The notes beneath the pieces were generated by a model, which saw nothing but the letters and a program-made list of their open reading frames with translations, was not told where the DNA came from and ran no database searches. A stretch of 19,030 nt of DNA from the NCBI GenBank assembly GCA_027577415.1, contig JANBQS010000394.1, positions 1 through 19,030 on the forward strand, given 5' to 3'. Origin of the DNA: Coemansia sp. RSA 922. Its lineage: Eukaryota; Kickxellomycota; Kickxellomycetes; Kickxellales; Kickxellaceae. How positions within the stretch are numbered: position 1 is the stretch's first letter; every line of letters starts with the position of its first letter. Positions 1 to 8,851 of this stretch are shown piece by piece. The translations under genes were made by a program, and so were the position numbers.

Positions 1-308
1 GCAAGTTGAATCCCGGCGAAACTACTGTGCATCTGATGATCAAAGCAAGCAGCACACACGAGAAAGAAGGTATGTATTTTTTTTGCGCTCAGACATTCCA
101 GGCACTGCTCCGTCTAAAACAATGGCCGTGACTTTGGCGTGGGTGCATTGTGTGTTTGAATAAGCAAGACCTGCATTATTATGCGGAAGGGTCGAGTACG
201 ATGCACATACCATCTTATATTACTAATGTGGCTGCTATACTTTATCTCTTGTTTGTAGCCAAGAAGGATATCGACAAAGCGCCAAAGTGCACATGCATTA
301 TATTGTAA
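1..308 (+). CDS. UBL3: UBL3-like membrane-anchored ubiquitin-fold protein, 3' end only
   Basis: The gene is cut by the left edge, so only its last 38 complete codons are seen. An exon ending at 69 reads KLNPGETTVHLMIKA and then a polar tail. A GTATGT donor at 70 and a TTTGTAG acceptor ending at 258 remove a 189-nt intron whose branch-like TACTAAT lies at 221-227. The last exon (259-308) reads AKKDIDKAPKCTCIIL and stops with TAA. The KL-x-x-G-x-TTV-HL strand followed by a short polar tail and a CaaX box is the layout of UBL3/MUB proteins. These are ubiquitin folds attached to membranes by prenylation; in animals UBL3 is linked to protein sorting into extracellular vesicles. A terminal Leu in CIIL predicts geranylgeranylation, and another Cys sits two residues before the CaaX Cys, near where human UBL3 has an extra Cys. 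The call is by similarity recalled from the human protein; the rest of the ubiquitin fold is outside the window. Confidence 0.82.
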
Positions 309-573
309 AAAAATACACAGCTATCATCTCTCTTCTGTGGCGCTAGTCGACCTGCAATTTACTTGCAAACAAGTGTGACTTTTTCCCTTACCTTTAATTC
401 TCTTTCTTTGTGTTTTTGTATCGCGTGTTGCTCCAAAATTTAATTAACATATGCGGGGGGCATGTCAGTCAGTGGAGAAGTCTAGAACTCTTGTAATTTT
501 ATTTTCTTTTGAACATCCAAGGAGAGTCCTCTTGCGATCCTTTTAATTTAAGGCAAGTGAGGCCAGGCAGTAA

Positions 574-593
574 ATGTCGATGATGATCGACAT
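574..593. repeat. perfect inverted repeat, 8-bp arms with 4-nt spacer
   Basis: The arms ATGTCGAT (574-581) and ATCGACAT (586-593) are exact reverse complements around the spacer GATG. The element lies about 345 bp upstream of the secreted protein's start codon. It could be a dimeric transcription-factor site or chance; the sequence alone does not decide. Confidence 0.55.
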
Positions 594-797
594 ACACATT
601 TGTCATTTTTATTCACCAAGTACACGGCTGGTCTGCCCGCTGGTCACCCGTAGATTACTTGTGTCAGTCTCTGTCCAGCATTTGTCGATTCATTTGGCAG
701 TTCCCAAGCTGATCAACTGCTCAGCGCAATTCGGTAAACAAGCAGAAAAAATAATATACAACTTGCTGTTCTTTTATTGCTTGAGTACATGAGGCGC

Positions 798-805
798 GCG
801 GGAAA
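798..805. promoter_or_regulatory. E2F-like site upstream of the secreted repeat protein
   Basis: GCGGGAAA reads TTTCCCGC on the other strand, which matches the classical E2F/DP consensus TTTSSCGC. It is embedded in GGCGCGCGGGAAA, 133 bp before the start codon. Early-diverging fungi are known to retain E2F genes alongside the SBF/MBF type. Function here is inference, because an 8-mer can occur by chance. Confidence 0.35.
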
Positions 806-938
806 TACTTTGAAGGAATAAATAAGACTGCCTGAGACACGTCGAATTCTTGTCTTCTTCTACCAACTTTACTATCTACACACCTTTTTTATTGGTTATT
901 GTTCCGACAAGACTTTTAACATCCACTCTATACTAATC

Positions 939-1844
939 ATGCATCGCTTCTCTGCTTACCTTGTCGTCGTGGCTCTGCTTGGTGTGGCCACGGTTGGCCG
1001 TGCTGACAATGACTATGCTCAGAACGATTATTCGCAAAACAACTATGCTTCATCGTCGGCTAACAACTACGCCTCGTCATCTGCCGACAACTATGCTTCA
1101 TCGTCGGCCAACGAATATGCCTCGTCGTCTGCCAATGAATATGCTTCATCTTCGGCTAACAACTACGCCTCGTCGTCTGCCGACAACTATGCTTCATCTT
1201 CGGCCAACGAATATGCTTCGTCGTCTGCCAATGAATACGCCTCGTCGTCTGCCAACGAATATGCCTCGTCGTCCGCCAACGACTATTCGCAAAACGACTA
1301 CGATACGTCTCCCGACTATGCTCAGAACGACTATGCCACGGCCAACGACTATGCCGCTGTCAACAATTACGTTACCACTCCATGTGAGCCCGTTGTCACT
1401 CCCTACATCCAAACAGTCATCCAAGATCTTGTCAACACCGTTGTGGAGTACAGCACAGTGGTCGTCCAGCAGACTCTAGTCCAGCAGATCACTGAGCAGG
1501 TCACTAATGTGCAGGTCGCCAGCGTTGCTGTCCAGGAAGAGGCTGTCTTCCAGGTCACGCAGACTTCCATTTGCCCTCCACCAGCGACGGCCACAGTCAA
1601 CAATGTCAACACTGTCTGGGTCACTGTGACCGCTACCCCGACTGTTCAGGTCGTGCAAACTCGCGTTCAGCCTCAGGTCGTTGTTCAGCCCGTGACCCTC
1701 ACTGAGCAGGTCCAGCAGGTGGCTATCGAAACCCAAGTCGTCCAGCTCCAGGCCACCGCCTTCTCCACTAGCGTGAACAACGTGGTCCAGGTCGTTCAGC
1801 AGAACGTCGCTGCCGTGAACATTGCGGCCTACCCTAGCGCTTAA
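939..1844 (+). CDS. secreted protein with ten YASSSAxx tyrosine-spaced repeats (family unknown)
   Basis: A single-exon, 301-residue protein that I cannot place in a family. Residues 1-22 form a signal peptide (MHRFSAYLVVVALLGVATVGRA) with likely cleavage after GRA. The mature N-terminus is rich in Tyr, Asn, Asp, Ser and Ala. It begins DNDYAQNDYSQ, continues with ten 8-residue units of the form (N/D)(N/D/E)YASSSA at residues 34-113, and closes with variant units (NDYSQNDY, PDYAQNDY). Tyr recurs at a steady spacing of eight. From about residue 147 it changes to a Val/Gln/Thr-rich region with just two cysteines (TPCEP and SICPPP), which could form one disulfide. There is no hydrophobic C-terminal tail, so GPI anchoring is unlikely. 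The serine runs are plausible O-mannosylation sites. A cell-wall, adhesive or extracellular-matrix role is inference from composition alone. The synonymous-codon pattern of the repeats and the clean signal peptide argue that this frame is the coding one. Confidence 0.85.
   Translation: MHRFSAYLVVVALLGVATVGRADNDYAQNDYSQNNYASSSANNYASSSADNYASSSANEYASSSANEYASSSANNYASSSADNYASSSANEYASSSANEYASSSANEYASSSANDYSQNDYDTSPDYAQNDYATANDYAAVNNYVTTPCEPVVTPYIQTVIQDLVNTVVEYSTVVVQQTLVQQITEQVTNVQVASVAVQEEAVFQVTQTSICPPPATATVNNVNTVWVTVTATPTVQVVQTRVQPQVVVQPVTLTEQVQQVAIETQVVQLQATAFSTSVNNVVQVVQQNVAAVNIAAYPSA
1038..1277 (+). repeat. coding minisatellite, 10 x 24 bp with higher-order structure
   Basis: There are ten tandem 24-bp units, all in frame. 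The units fall into two synonymous types: type A uses GCT TCA TCN TCG GCY (units 1, 3, 5, 7) and type B uses GCC TCG TCN TCT GCC (units 2, 4, 6, 9, 10). Unit 8 looks like a hybrid of the two. Alternation of A and B implies spread as 48-bp dimers. Units 2-4 and 6-8 differ at only three of 72 positions and carry the same NN, DN, NE residue order, which implies a later 96-bp duplication. Confidence 0.92.
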
Positions 1845-1940
1845 ACTGATATTTTGTTACTCCCTTTTTATTATTCTTTATCCTTTATCTTAATTGACAT
1901 GACATTGACCAAGCATTAATCAACATATAAAGTGTGTGAA

Positions 1941-1970
1941 TTGATTTCATATCTGATATGCAGATATCAA
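1941..1970. repeat. nested inverted repeats between convergent genes
   Basis: The 192-bp gap between the secreted protein and the NAA15 3' end contains ATATCTG (1949-1955) and CAGATAT (1961-1967), separated by five bases. The overlapping pair TGATAT (1954-1959) and ATATCA (1964-1969) is also there. A small hairpin near the two 3' ends is possible, but it is A/T-rich and short, so chance is likely. Confidence 0.35.
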
Positions 1971-2036
1971 TTATCTCTCAAAAAGAAAATAACAAACTCG
2001 CCTAGTGCTCTAATGCGACAGACCATCGACATAGCT

Positions 2037-4587
2037 TTAGAAACATGTAGCAAGCGGGAATACCAGTTTCGCGCTCGTAGCAAAGTCCGACATCTCGGCT
2101 TCAGAAGCGCCGCTCTTTTCTAAAAGGGTCTTTGCCACCAAGAGGTTATCCAATGTACGAGTTTCGCCATACGCCACAGACGTGGCCTTGAGCAGCACAC
2201 GCTTAGAACTAGCCACATTAGCTTCACCGCCAAGCGTCAACAGGCCCTTGGCACCAGCCAACGCAAACGGCAAAGAGTTTTGATGAGCATCGATGCTCGC
2301 CTCGATCGACACTTCGCCAAACGATTTTATAAGTTGTCCCTTGACAGCCGCCTTCATCGGCGCAGCAAACGACTCGTTCGTGTCCATGTCGGCAATCATA
2401 CGGACGACCATCGATGTAAGCGATGAGTGCTGCTCGTCGATAGCCTTGACAGAGTTGATAGCCTTGAGAGCCAAAAAGTACTTTTGCATGCGCAAATGTA
2501 CTTCAAATGCAGACAAGTGCGTCTTGACCTGCTGGCCCACGGAACTCTCGAGCCGCTCAACAAACTTTAATGCTTCGGCCATATAGTCGTCGGCATCTAC
2601 GTAGGTGGCGCCGCTAGGGTCCTGGTCGACCGCAGCCTGCTTCACCTCGCCCACGCCAGCCGACAGGTTGTGCTGACCCTGCTTCGCCGATCCATTGCGC
2701 GTGAGAGGCTTGGACGGTCCCTCATCTGAGATGGCAGCGAATGGGGCACCGGCCAGCTTGCGGTCGTGCAGGTCAATGTAGCAGTCGATAGCCGCGTGTG
2801 CAGCGCCCACAAAGGTATTGTGTGAGTAGACCTGGTCCTCCCACTGCAAAATGTCAACATATCCGCGGATCGTAGCCTTGCGAAGCGAGTAGGAGTGGAA
2901 GTCAAACTGAACCTGGTGGTAAGAGTTGAAGGAGAACAGCACCTGGTGGTACTGCTTCAGGGCCCTGCCAATGTCTCCCAGACGGCGGTAGGCGTCTCCG
3001 CGCTCGCGCATGTACCAGATAGCCTGCATATCGACAATCTCCTGGACCTTGTGCGCAGCGTCATCGCGAACAAACATGATCATCATCTTTTCGGCCTCTT
3101 CGACGTCGTTGTTGCGCAGCATATACTTGACGGTCTTCGAATTGACAAACCGATCCTTCAAATCCATCTGCCGCGCAAAGTCCATCGTATTGCGAGCACC
3201 GCTGATGTCGCCTGCATGCTTGAGGATCTTGGCCTTGACCATGTACAGCTCAACTGTATCCGAAGATGCTCTAATGGCGTCCTCAATCAGCTGCAGTGCA
3301 CGCTCATAGTCGCCGTAGTAGTCAGCGTGCTGTGCCAAGTAGAACGTGCTCCACATAGAAGCCGTCGCTGGCTCATCGTCAGTCGAGTCGCTAAAGCGGT
3401 TGGTGTCGCGCAGCTGGGTAGCATAGCCCTCCATCAGACGACCAAGAGCAGCACCCTTGGCCTCGTTGGCATACAGCATCTTCATGCTAGTAAACAGCGA
3501 GGGAATGCCCTTGCGCAGCGCGTGTTTGGCCAGAGACTCCGCAGCACTGACAAAGCTATCACCCTCGCAGAACGTCAGGGGCAGGAATTTTAGCGTGTTC
3601 GAGGACGGGAACTGCTGCTGCAAGCTGTCGATTACCTCGAGCACGGCATCCTTGTCGTCGGCGCATGCCATATCCAAGCCATTGCAGGCCAGGTAACCGC
3701 GGACATAGTCGTTGTTGTCGGGGTTGCGCTCGATCAGCTCCTGGTACGCCGTGGCAGCGGCCTCGCGACGGTCAACTTTTAGCAAGAGGTTGGCCTTCTG
3801 CTCCTTCCACGCTGTGATGTCGGTGATACGCAGGCGGATCTCCTTCAAGTTCTCGAGGGCCAGCTGGTAATCGCCATTGAGCTCCATCAGCCAGTTCTTG
3901 TACATCAAGATCTCGCTGATCTCGTTCTTGAGCATGTTGGTATCGTGCTTGAGGTTGTGCTCGTGGCTTGTAATGGCCTTGAGCGCCAAGTCGTACCGGC
4001 CAAGCATTTGGTGGGCGACGGCGAGTCCCAGCCAGAATGCCGTGAGCAAGGGGTTAAGCTTGACAAGCTTTTCCCGAGTCTCGACCAGCTTCTCGTACTG
4101 GCGAAGGTGGATCTGCAACTGCGACAGATCGCGCAAAATATGGACGTTTTCCGAGTCGACCTTGGCCGCTTTTTCGTAGCACTTTGCTGCTTCCTCGTAC
4201 TTTAGGTCGCCACGGTTAACAATCCCAAATACGTGCCAGCTGATCGAGCTGTTTGGGTTAATCTCGATCCCTCGCTTGATGTGCTCGTAGGCCTCTTCCT
4301 TGCGCTCCATGTTGGATAAGAACATGCCCTTCACCGCCAGGGTCTCGCCATGGTTGGGGACCTTTTTCAGGATCTGGTCGCAGGTCTTTAGGCCTCTCTT
4401 GTACTGGCGCACCTCGTAGAGCTTCTAAATGACGAAAGTAATATGCATGTTTTTAGGATTAGTTAAGCAGGATTTGATTCTAAAGGTGCGACTGAGTATG
4501 TGCGAGAGCGAAGTGGGCCATGCTTACCAGTGCTGAGCGGAACAGTGTTTGCTCCTTATGAGGAAGCTCCGAAATCGTAAGCGACAT
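2037..4587 (-). CDS. NAA15: NatA N-terminal acetyltransferase auxiliary subunit NAA15 (NAT1), TPR scaffold
   Basis: Two exons, complement(4528..4587) and complement(2037..4424), give 815 residues. The 103-nt intron has a GTAAGC donor after codon 20 (phase 0) and an ATTTAG acceptor. Exon 1 supplies MSLTISELPHKEQTLFRSAL, matching the PPKEx(A/T)LF start of the family, so the start at 4587 is preferred to any start within exon 2. TPR-type helix pairs run through most of the protein. Diagnostic blocks are HGETLAVKG (residues 45-53), WHVFGIVNR, EEAAKCYEKA and HILRDLSQLQI. NAA15 is the ring-like scaffold that holds the catalytic subunit NAA10 on the ribosome to acetylate nascent N-termini after Met removal. 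The length is slightly below human (866). The Lys/Arg-rich helix that usually precedes the last C-terminal repeats is not visible. The gene is divergent from PDS5 across 312 bp. Confidence 0.96.
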
Positions 4588-4899
4588 TTCGTTCTAACGC
4601 TAGAGATTCAATCGAGGTGTGAAAATGGGGGAGTGCGAAAATGAGAGAATGAGCCAAGTCTCTCTTTGGGCTTCTTTCAGCCCATTACAGACGATCAGTG
4701 TTGATTAGTTTGGCTGATCGCTGAAACGGCTCGGCTCGGCTTACTGCGCGCCAGTTGACGCGATGCTTGTCGACGCGTCAAAATAACGCGCTCAGGGGGA
4801 AGAAGAATGCATCACTGGCTTTCTTTTTCCCTACTAGCCTCATTTAAACTCCTTTTCTAATCCAGTCAATTTGAGCTTATACACGCCAATTTTACCGCA
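4588..4899. promoter_or_regulatory. divergent NAA15/PDS5 promoter region
   Basis: This is 312 bp between two opposite start codons, with no coding signal. It contains a cluster of CGCG motifs at 4757-4792 (closer to PDS5), the direct repeat GGCTCGGCTCGGC at about 4728-4740, and pyrimidine-rich DNA just upstream of the PDS5 start. NAA15 is a constitutive gene in model species while PDS5 tends to be cell-cycle regulated, so the CGCG cluster most likely serves PDS5. That assignment is inference. Confidence 0.7.
4757..4792. promoter_or_regulatory. MluI cell-cycle box (MCB) cluster upstream of PDS5
   Basis: Within 36 bp there are GACGCGA (4757-4763), GACGCGT (4772-4778, containing the palindromic MCB core ACGCGT at 4773-4778) and AACGCGCT (4785-4792). 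The cluster is 108-143 bp upstream of the PDS5 start codon. MCB boxes are bound by the Mbp1/Swi6-type factor MBF in ascomycetes and drive G1/S transcription. The same two motifs, GACGCGT and AACGCGCT, recur upstream of POL2. Confidence 0.6.
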
Positions 4900-7800
4900 A
4901 TGACTGAGGACGGCGGGCCGCAGCGACTGAGCTTTGAGCCCAAGCTTTTTGCCAATGTCGCGCAAAAGAAGGCAATTCCCATTGCAGAGCTGTACAAGCA
5001 GCTAAAGGTACGGAATTTGCCAGTGTCGCTGGAGAAAAACGGAGAGCACAAGCACTCAATATATAACTTTGTTTTATTGCCTCTGTAGAAGCTGTCCAAG
5101 GAGCTTAATGGACTGGAGCAAGAGACAGTGGATACGCAGTCGCTTGATTCAGTGACTCGACAGCTACTTGCGCCTTCTCTGCTCCGACACAAGGAGTCCG
5201 GGGTAGTAGCGTATGTAGCGTGCTGCATTGCCGATATCCTACGTCTATACGCGCCAGAAGCTCCATACAGCGACGACGAAATTAAGGCAGTGTTCAACGT
5301 ATTCATTGACCAACTGCAGATGCTGGGCGATAGCAACAGTCAGTTTTTTCCTCTTCGCGATTACTTGCTGACCAGCCTAGCCACAGTACGCACGCCGGCC
5401 CTTGTAGCTATGCTTCCAGACTCGGAGGAGATTATCTCGCGGTTTTTCACAGCCCTTTTTGGCGTCGTCAGTCCCAGCCAGCCACACAACATCCAGATGC
5501 AGATTCTGGATATTCTGCAGCAGTTGTTGGAGGAGCCGAAAACAGTGCCGCAGGATGTTATTGATGTGATCTTGCTTCAGTTTACTAAGCGGCGGCAGCA
5601 GGACAACCCGGCTACACATCAGCTGGCTAGCGACTTGGCGAATGCTACGGCGGATATTTTGCAAAAGTACATTTACCAGTACTTTAACGACGTAATCGTC
5701 AGTGCAGCGCAGCAGCGCGTTGGACAAAGGCAGCAGGAGGCCGACGGACAACAGCAGCGGGCGCGCGGTGGAGCTGCCGCTGGCAATGACTCGCTGGATG
5801 ATTTAAAGTCTGCGCATTATCTTATTCTTGAGCTCAACAAATCGGCACCTGGTACGCTTTTGAACGTGGTTCCACAGCTCGAGGAGGAGCTAGGAGTAGA
5901 TGACGTGGATATCCGGATCTTGGCAACAGGCGTGCTCGGGGAGATGTTTGCAGAAAAGGGATTCACTCTAGCAAAGCGGTACGAGTCGACGTGGAAGACG
6001 TGGAAGGGCAGGCGGGCTGATACGTCGGCGGTGGTACGGATCCAGTGGATCGAGCATGCGGTATCGCTGTATCAGCATCAGCCACAGTTGTCGCGGGAGC
6101 TCAACGACTACATTGTAGAGAAGTTGTGCGATGTCGACGATAAAGTCCGACAGGTAGCGTGTCACTCGCTGGGGCTCTTGGAGATGTCGGCACCGGTACA
6201 AGCAGCGATCGGCGAGAACGTCGTCAGGGCGCTTGGTGACCGGTGCAAGGACCGCAAGCCGGCAGTGAGATCGGAGGCGATTATTGCGCTGGCCACAATC
6301 TACAGCCAAGTGTTTGAGGAGCTCGAGCAAGGTGCGGCGGCAGCGCAGGCCAAGTGGGGCAGCATCCCGTCGACGATCTTTATGCTCCGGTATATCAACG
6401 ACCCAGATATCGACTCCAAAGTGGAGAGCATATTGACGGGTGCTATTCTCAACTTTGCCAAGATCAAGGACGACCGGTCGCGCTGCCAGCGGCTACTCGT
6501 GGTGTTTGACAGTCTGACTGCCAAGGCGCGCAGCGGGTTCTTTAGCTACATGCGGCGGCAGCAGGACATTATCCGGCTTACTGATATGTTCCTGGCGCTG
6601 TGCGAGAAGCAAGGTAACAGTACATCGGCAGACAATGCTGGTGGGGCGGTCGACCAGCAGCTGCGTATGCTGGCGGTCAAGATCGCGGCGTGCTTCCCCG
6701 ACAAGGCCAAAGTGGAGAGCTCTCTGTCGCAGTTGGCGAACTTGCACGACGCCGAGGTGTACAAGGGTTTGCGCGAGACTATGGACGCCAAGAACGACAT
6801 CAAGGCGGTGCGCAAGTACCAAAAGAGCTCATTGAAGAAGCTCTCGGGACTGGCACCCAGTCTGCTGGACACAACGGCTCCGCTGTGGAAGTGCGTGGGA
6901 CTGACGACGATCAACCGCGCTTTAGTACCGTTCCTCATCGAGCATGTTTCTGGTGGCGGGAGATTCGTGGCGGCGGCCGAAGTCCTTATATCGTATATCA
7001 CCAGCGTGTTCCCCGAGATGCTTCGTTCCAGCTCGGCGGAACTCTTTGACGTGGCAGCGCTGCAGGTGGCTGATATGACGGCGACCGAGGAGAGGCTGGT
7101 GCTGATGGTTAGGTTCGCCAAGGCCATTCCAAAGTCAGTTCCGCGCAGCACAGAGTTGGAAAACCAGCTGGCGGCGTTTGTGCGCACTGGCAGTCTGAAG
7201 CAGGCCAAGTATGCGGCGTATTTGATCACGCAGATGGATGGTGCCCAGTCGCTGTGCGCGGCTCTGACGGGCGATGTTGTCGACAACTTGGACAATCGCC
7301 ATCTGGAGCGTCGTGCGCCGTCATTTGCCGCGCTGGCTCGGTTCGCGCAGTATGCGCCCAATGCTTTCTCGACGTACTCGGATCGTGTGAGCCAGTTCCT
7401 GGTACAGAGCGTGTTGCTGGCAGCGCCTGTGGATGGCAGCGCCGATGAGACCGAGGACTGGGTGTCGCGCGAGGCGCTGGGCGAGGTGGGGATGACCAAG
7501 GTATACGCGACCAAGATCCTCACAAGCTGGCTGCTGGGCTTGGAGCGGCAGGCGTTGACGCGCGATGGCGTGCAGCTAGTACTGGGCACGCTGCGTCAGC
7601 TAGTGCGCAATGGCGGAGCTATGCAAGAAGGCGGCAGTGTGCACGAACGCCAGCACTTGCTGCTGACTGCGGCTGGGTGCATGCTGAAATTGGCGGCGGC
7701 AGGGCCTCATTTCGAAAAGGCCCTGAACACCGTCGACATGCTCAGCTTGGGCCTCGTTGTGCAGAACCCTTGCTATGAGGTGCGTTCCGGCTTTTTGTTG

Positions 7801-8583
7801 AATAAGCTGCTGCCGGCGCTTGTTGCTCAGCGTATCCATGTGCGTTACATCCCCGCGGTGTTCTTGGTCGCATATGAGCCGGAGCCAGCGGTTCGTGAAA
7901 ATGTGCGGCATGCGGTCGAACAGCGCCTGGCTCTCATGCGACCTACTCCTGGGTCGCCGTCGGCTGTCGAGGACTGTATCTGCCGCCTGCTCTACGTGCT
8001 TGCCAATCACCCTGACTGGGACAACACGCAGCCATTGCCTACACTTGAGCTGTTTGCGCCGTACATCGAGTTTTATATCAGCTGCGTGTGTCTTGCGCAG
8101 AACGTGTCTCTTCTCTTCTGCTATGCCGGCGAGATCAAGGCGTACCGCAGCAAGGGCGACGCGGTGGTTACGCATAGGCTGTATATCTTGAGCGAGCTTG
8201 CGCAGTACTTGCTTCGCGAAAAGAGCTTGGCTGCCAACTGGCCTGTTAACGTGTATCCTGGTAGACTGACTCTTCCGGCGGATATCTTTGAGCCGTTGCC
8301 GGAGGCTGACAAGGCTGCGATGCCGCGAACGCCGTTCCTTGACCCCGAGTTTGTCACTCGTAGGGCTAAAATGCCGGCTGCTGGTAAGCGCAGTCGCGTC
8401 AAGCCGGCTGGTGTGGCGAAGATTGGCAAGCGCCGCCAAAAGCCCGCTGCGGCTAGTAAGCGTAAGGGCAAGGCGCCTGCACTCAGCGACGATGACGAGG
8501 ACATGGAGGTCGCTGACGACGATGACGAGGTCGCGGAGGACGTTGAAATGTCTAGTGTTGCCGAGACTAGCGACGAAGACTAG
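4900..8583 (+). CDS. PDS5: sister-chromatid cohesion regulator PDS5
   Basis: Exons 4900-5007 and 5089-8583 encode 1200 residues. The 81-nt intron has a GTACGG donor after codon 36 (phase 0) and a CTGTAG acceptor. Exon 1 gives MTEDGGPQRLSFEPKLF, and the K-LSKEL-GLEQE helix spans the splice. The family signature VACCIADILRLYAPEAPY lies at residues 79-96. The rest is HEAT-repeat alpha-helix: VDDKVRQVACHSLGLLE and DRKPAVRSEAIIALATIY are typical repeats, and SLKQAKYAAYLI and NPCYEVRSGFLLNKL match conserved late repeats. The tail has Lys/Arg-rich, NLS-like stretches (GKRSRVK, GKRRQKP, SKRKGK) followed by an Asp/Glu-rich C-terminus. PDS5 binds the cohesin kleisin with WAPL or ESCO partners and controls cohesin loading time, acetylation and release in the nucleus. 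Length is close to fission yeast Pds5 and shorter than vertebrate forms. It ends with tandem TAG stops. POL2 follows on the same strand. Confidence 0.95.
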
Positions 8584-8638
8584 TAGCTTAGTTATAAAAA
8601 ATTTTGATCTCATTTAATCACAATCTCTATCTTTATAT

Positions 8639-8657
8639 AACGCGCTTTGGGACGCGT
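8639..8657. promoter_or_regulatory. MCB pair upstream of POL2
   Basis: AACGCGCT (8639-8646) and GACGCGT (8651-8657, MCB core ACGCGT at 8652-8657) lie about 195-213 bp upstream of the POL2 start codon, just after a TTTATATAA stretch at about 8632-8640. Both motifs also occur, in the opposite order, upstream of PDS5. S. cerevisiae POL2 is a known MCB/MBF-type G1/S gene. By eye I found no further ACGCGT elsewhere in the window. Confidence 0.6.
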
Positions 8658-8681
8658 AACTTGAGCCATCTTTTATTTTCT

Positions 8682-8690
8682 CTCGAGCCG
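8682..8690. promoter_or_regulatory. CTCGAGCCG motif in the POL2 leader/promoter
   Basis: CTCGAGCCG lies 162 bp upstream of the POL2 start. The same nine bases form the right part of the palindrome in the UNC50/MIC10 promoter, and the NAA15/PDS5 promoter contains GGCTCGGCTCGGC, with the same GGCTCG core (CGAGCC on the other strand). This could be a shared factor site; evidence is recurrence only. Confidence 0.35.
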
Positions 8691-8743
8691 TGCGCGTATT
8701 CGCGTTGATCAAGCATTTTTTCTTGTTCCTTTGCTGCGTCTTT

Positions 8744-8761
8744 ATTATTATTATTATTATT
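8744..8761 (+). repeat. (ATT)6 microsatellite in the POL2 5' leader
   Basis: Six perfect ATT units are followed by GTTATTTTTTT. The tract lies between the CGCG motifs and the POL2 start codon, in DNA likely to be 5' UTR or core promoter. It contains no ATG, so it does not add an upstream start. Confidence 0.85.
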
Positions 8762-8851
8762 GTTATTTTTTTGTCTACGAGCGAAAACTCTTTTTTAGCG
8801 TTCGTTCTTTTCTTCACATTCTCACCTGCATTCGCCTTCTATATTTTATAT

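Larger units (their letters stand above)
309..938. other. intergenic region: UBL3-like 3' UTR and promoter of the secreted repeat protein
   Basis: I see no convincing gene in these 630 bases. The region should hold the 3' UTR of the UBL3-like gene and the promoter of the secreted protein gene. Visible elements are a perfect inverted repeat at 574-593, an E2F-like GCGGGAAA at 798-805, an A/T-rich AATAAATAAG stretch near 817-826 that could act as a TATA-like element, and a pyrimidine-rich leader at about 848-900. A 72-codon open frame starting at 574 has no recognisable protein features. Confidence 0.6.

Noticed and set aside
70..258. Intron-encoded snoRNA in the longest intron (UBL3-like gene)
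   Set aside because: The 189-nt length is suggestive, but I could not find a paired box C/box D or an H/ACA arrangement.
574..792. 72-codon open frame in the left intergenic region
   Set aside because: No motif, signal peptide or homology that I recognise, and its start lies inside the inverted repeat.
961..1479. 172-codon alternative frame through the tandem repeat of the secreted protein
   Set aside because: It is open only because each 24-bp unit lacks stops in that frame. It gives a Thr/Pro/Arg repeat without a signal peptide, and the variation between units is synonymous in the other frame.
6546..8613. Two minus-strand open frames of 337 and 347 codons opposite PDS5
   Set aside because: They are Ser/Arg-rich complements of the PDS5 coding frame, with no family features.
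8690..8851. In-frame N-terminal extension of POL2 with hydrophobic runs
   Set aside because: It contains no ATG, comes from an A/T-rich leader with an (ATT)6 microsatellite, and family proteins begin with a soluble N-terminus. The first ATG is at 8852.
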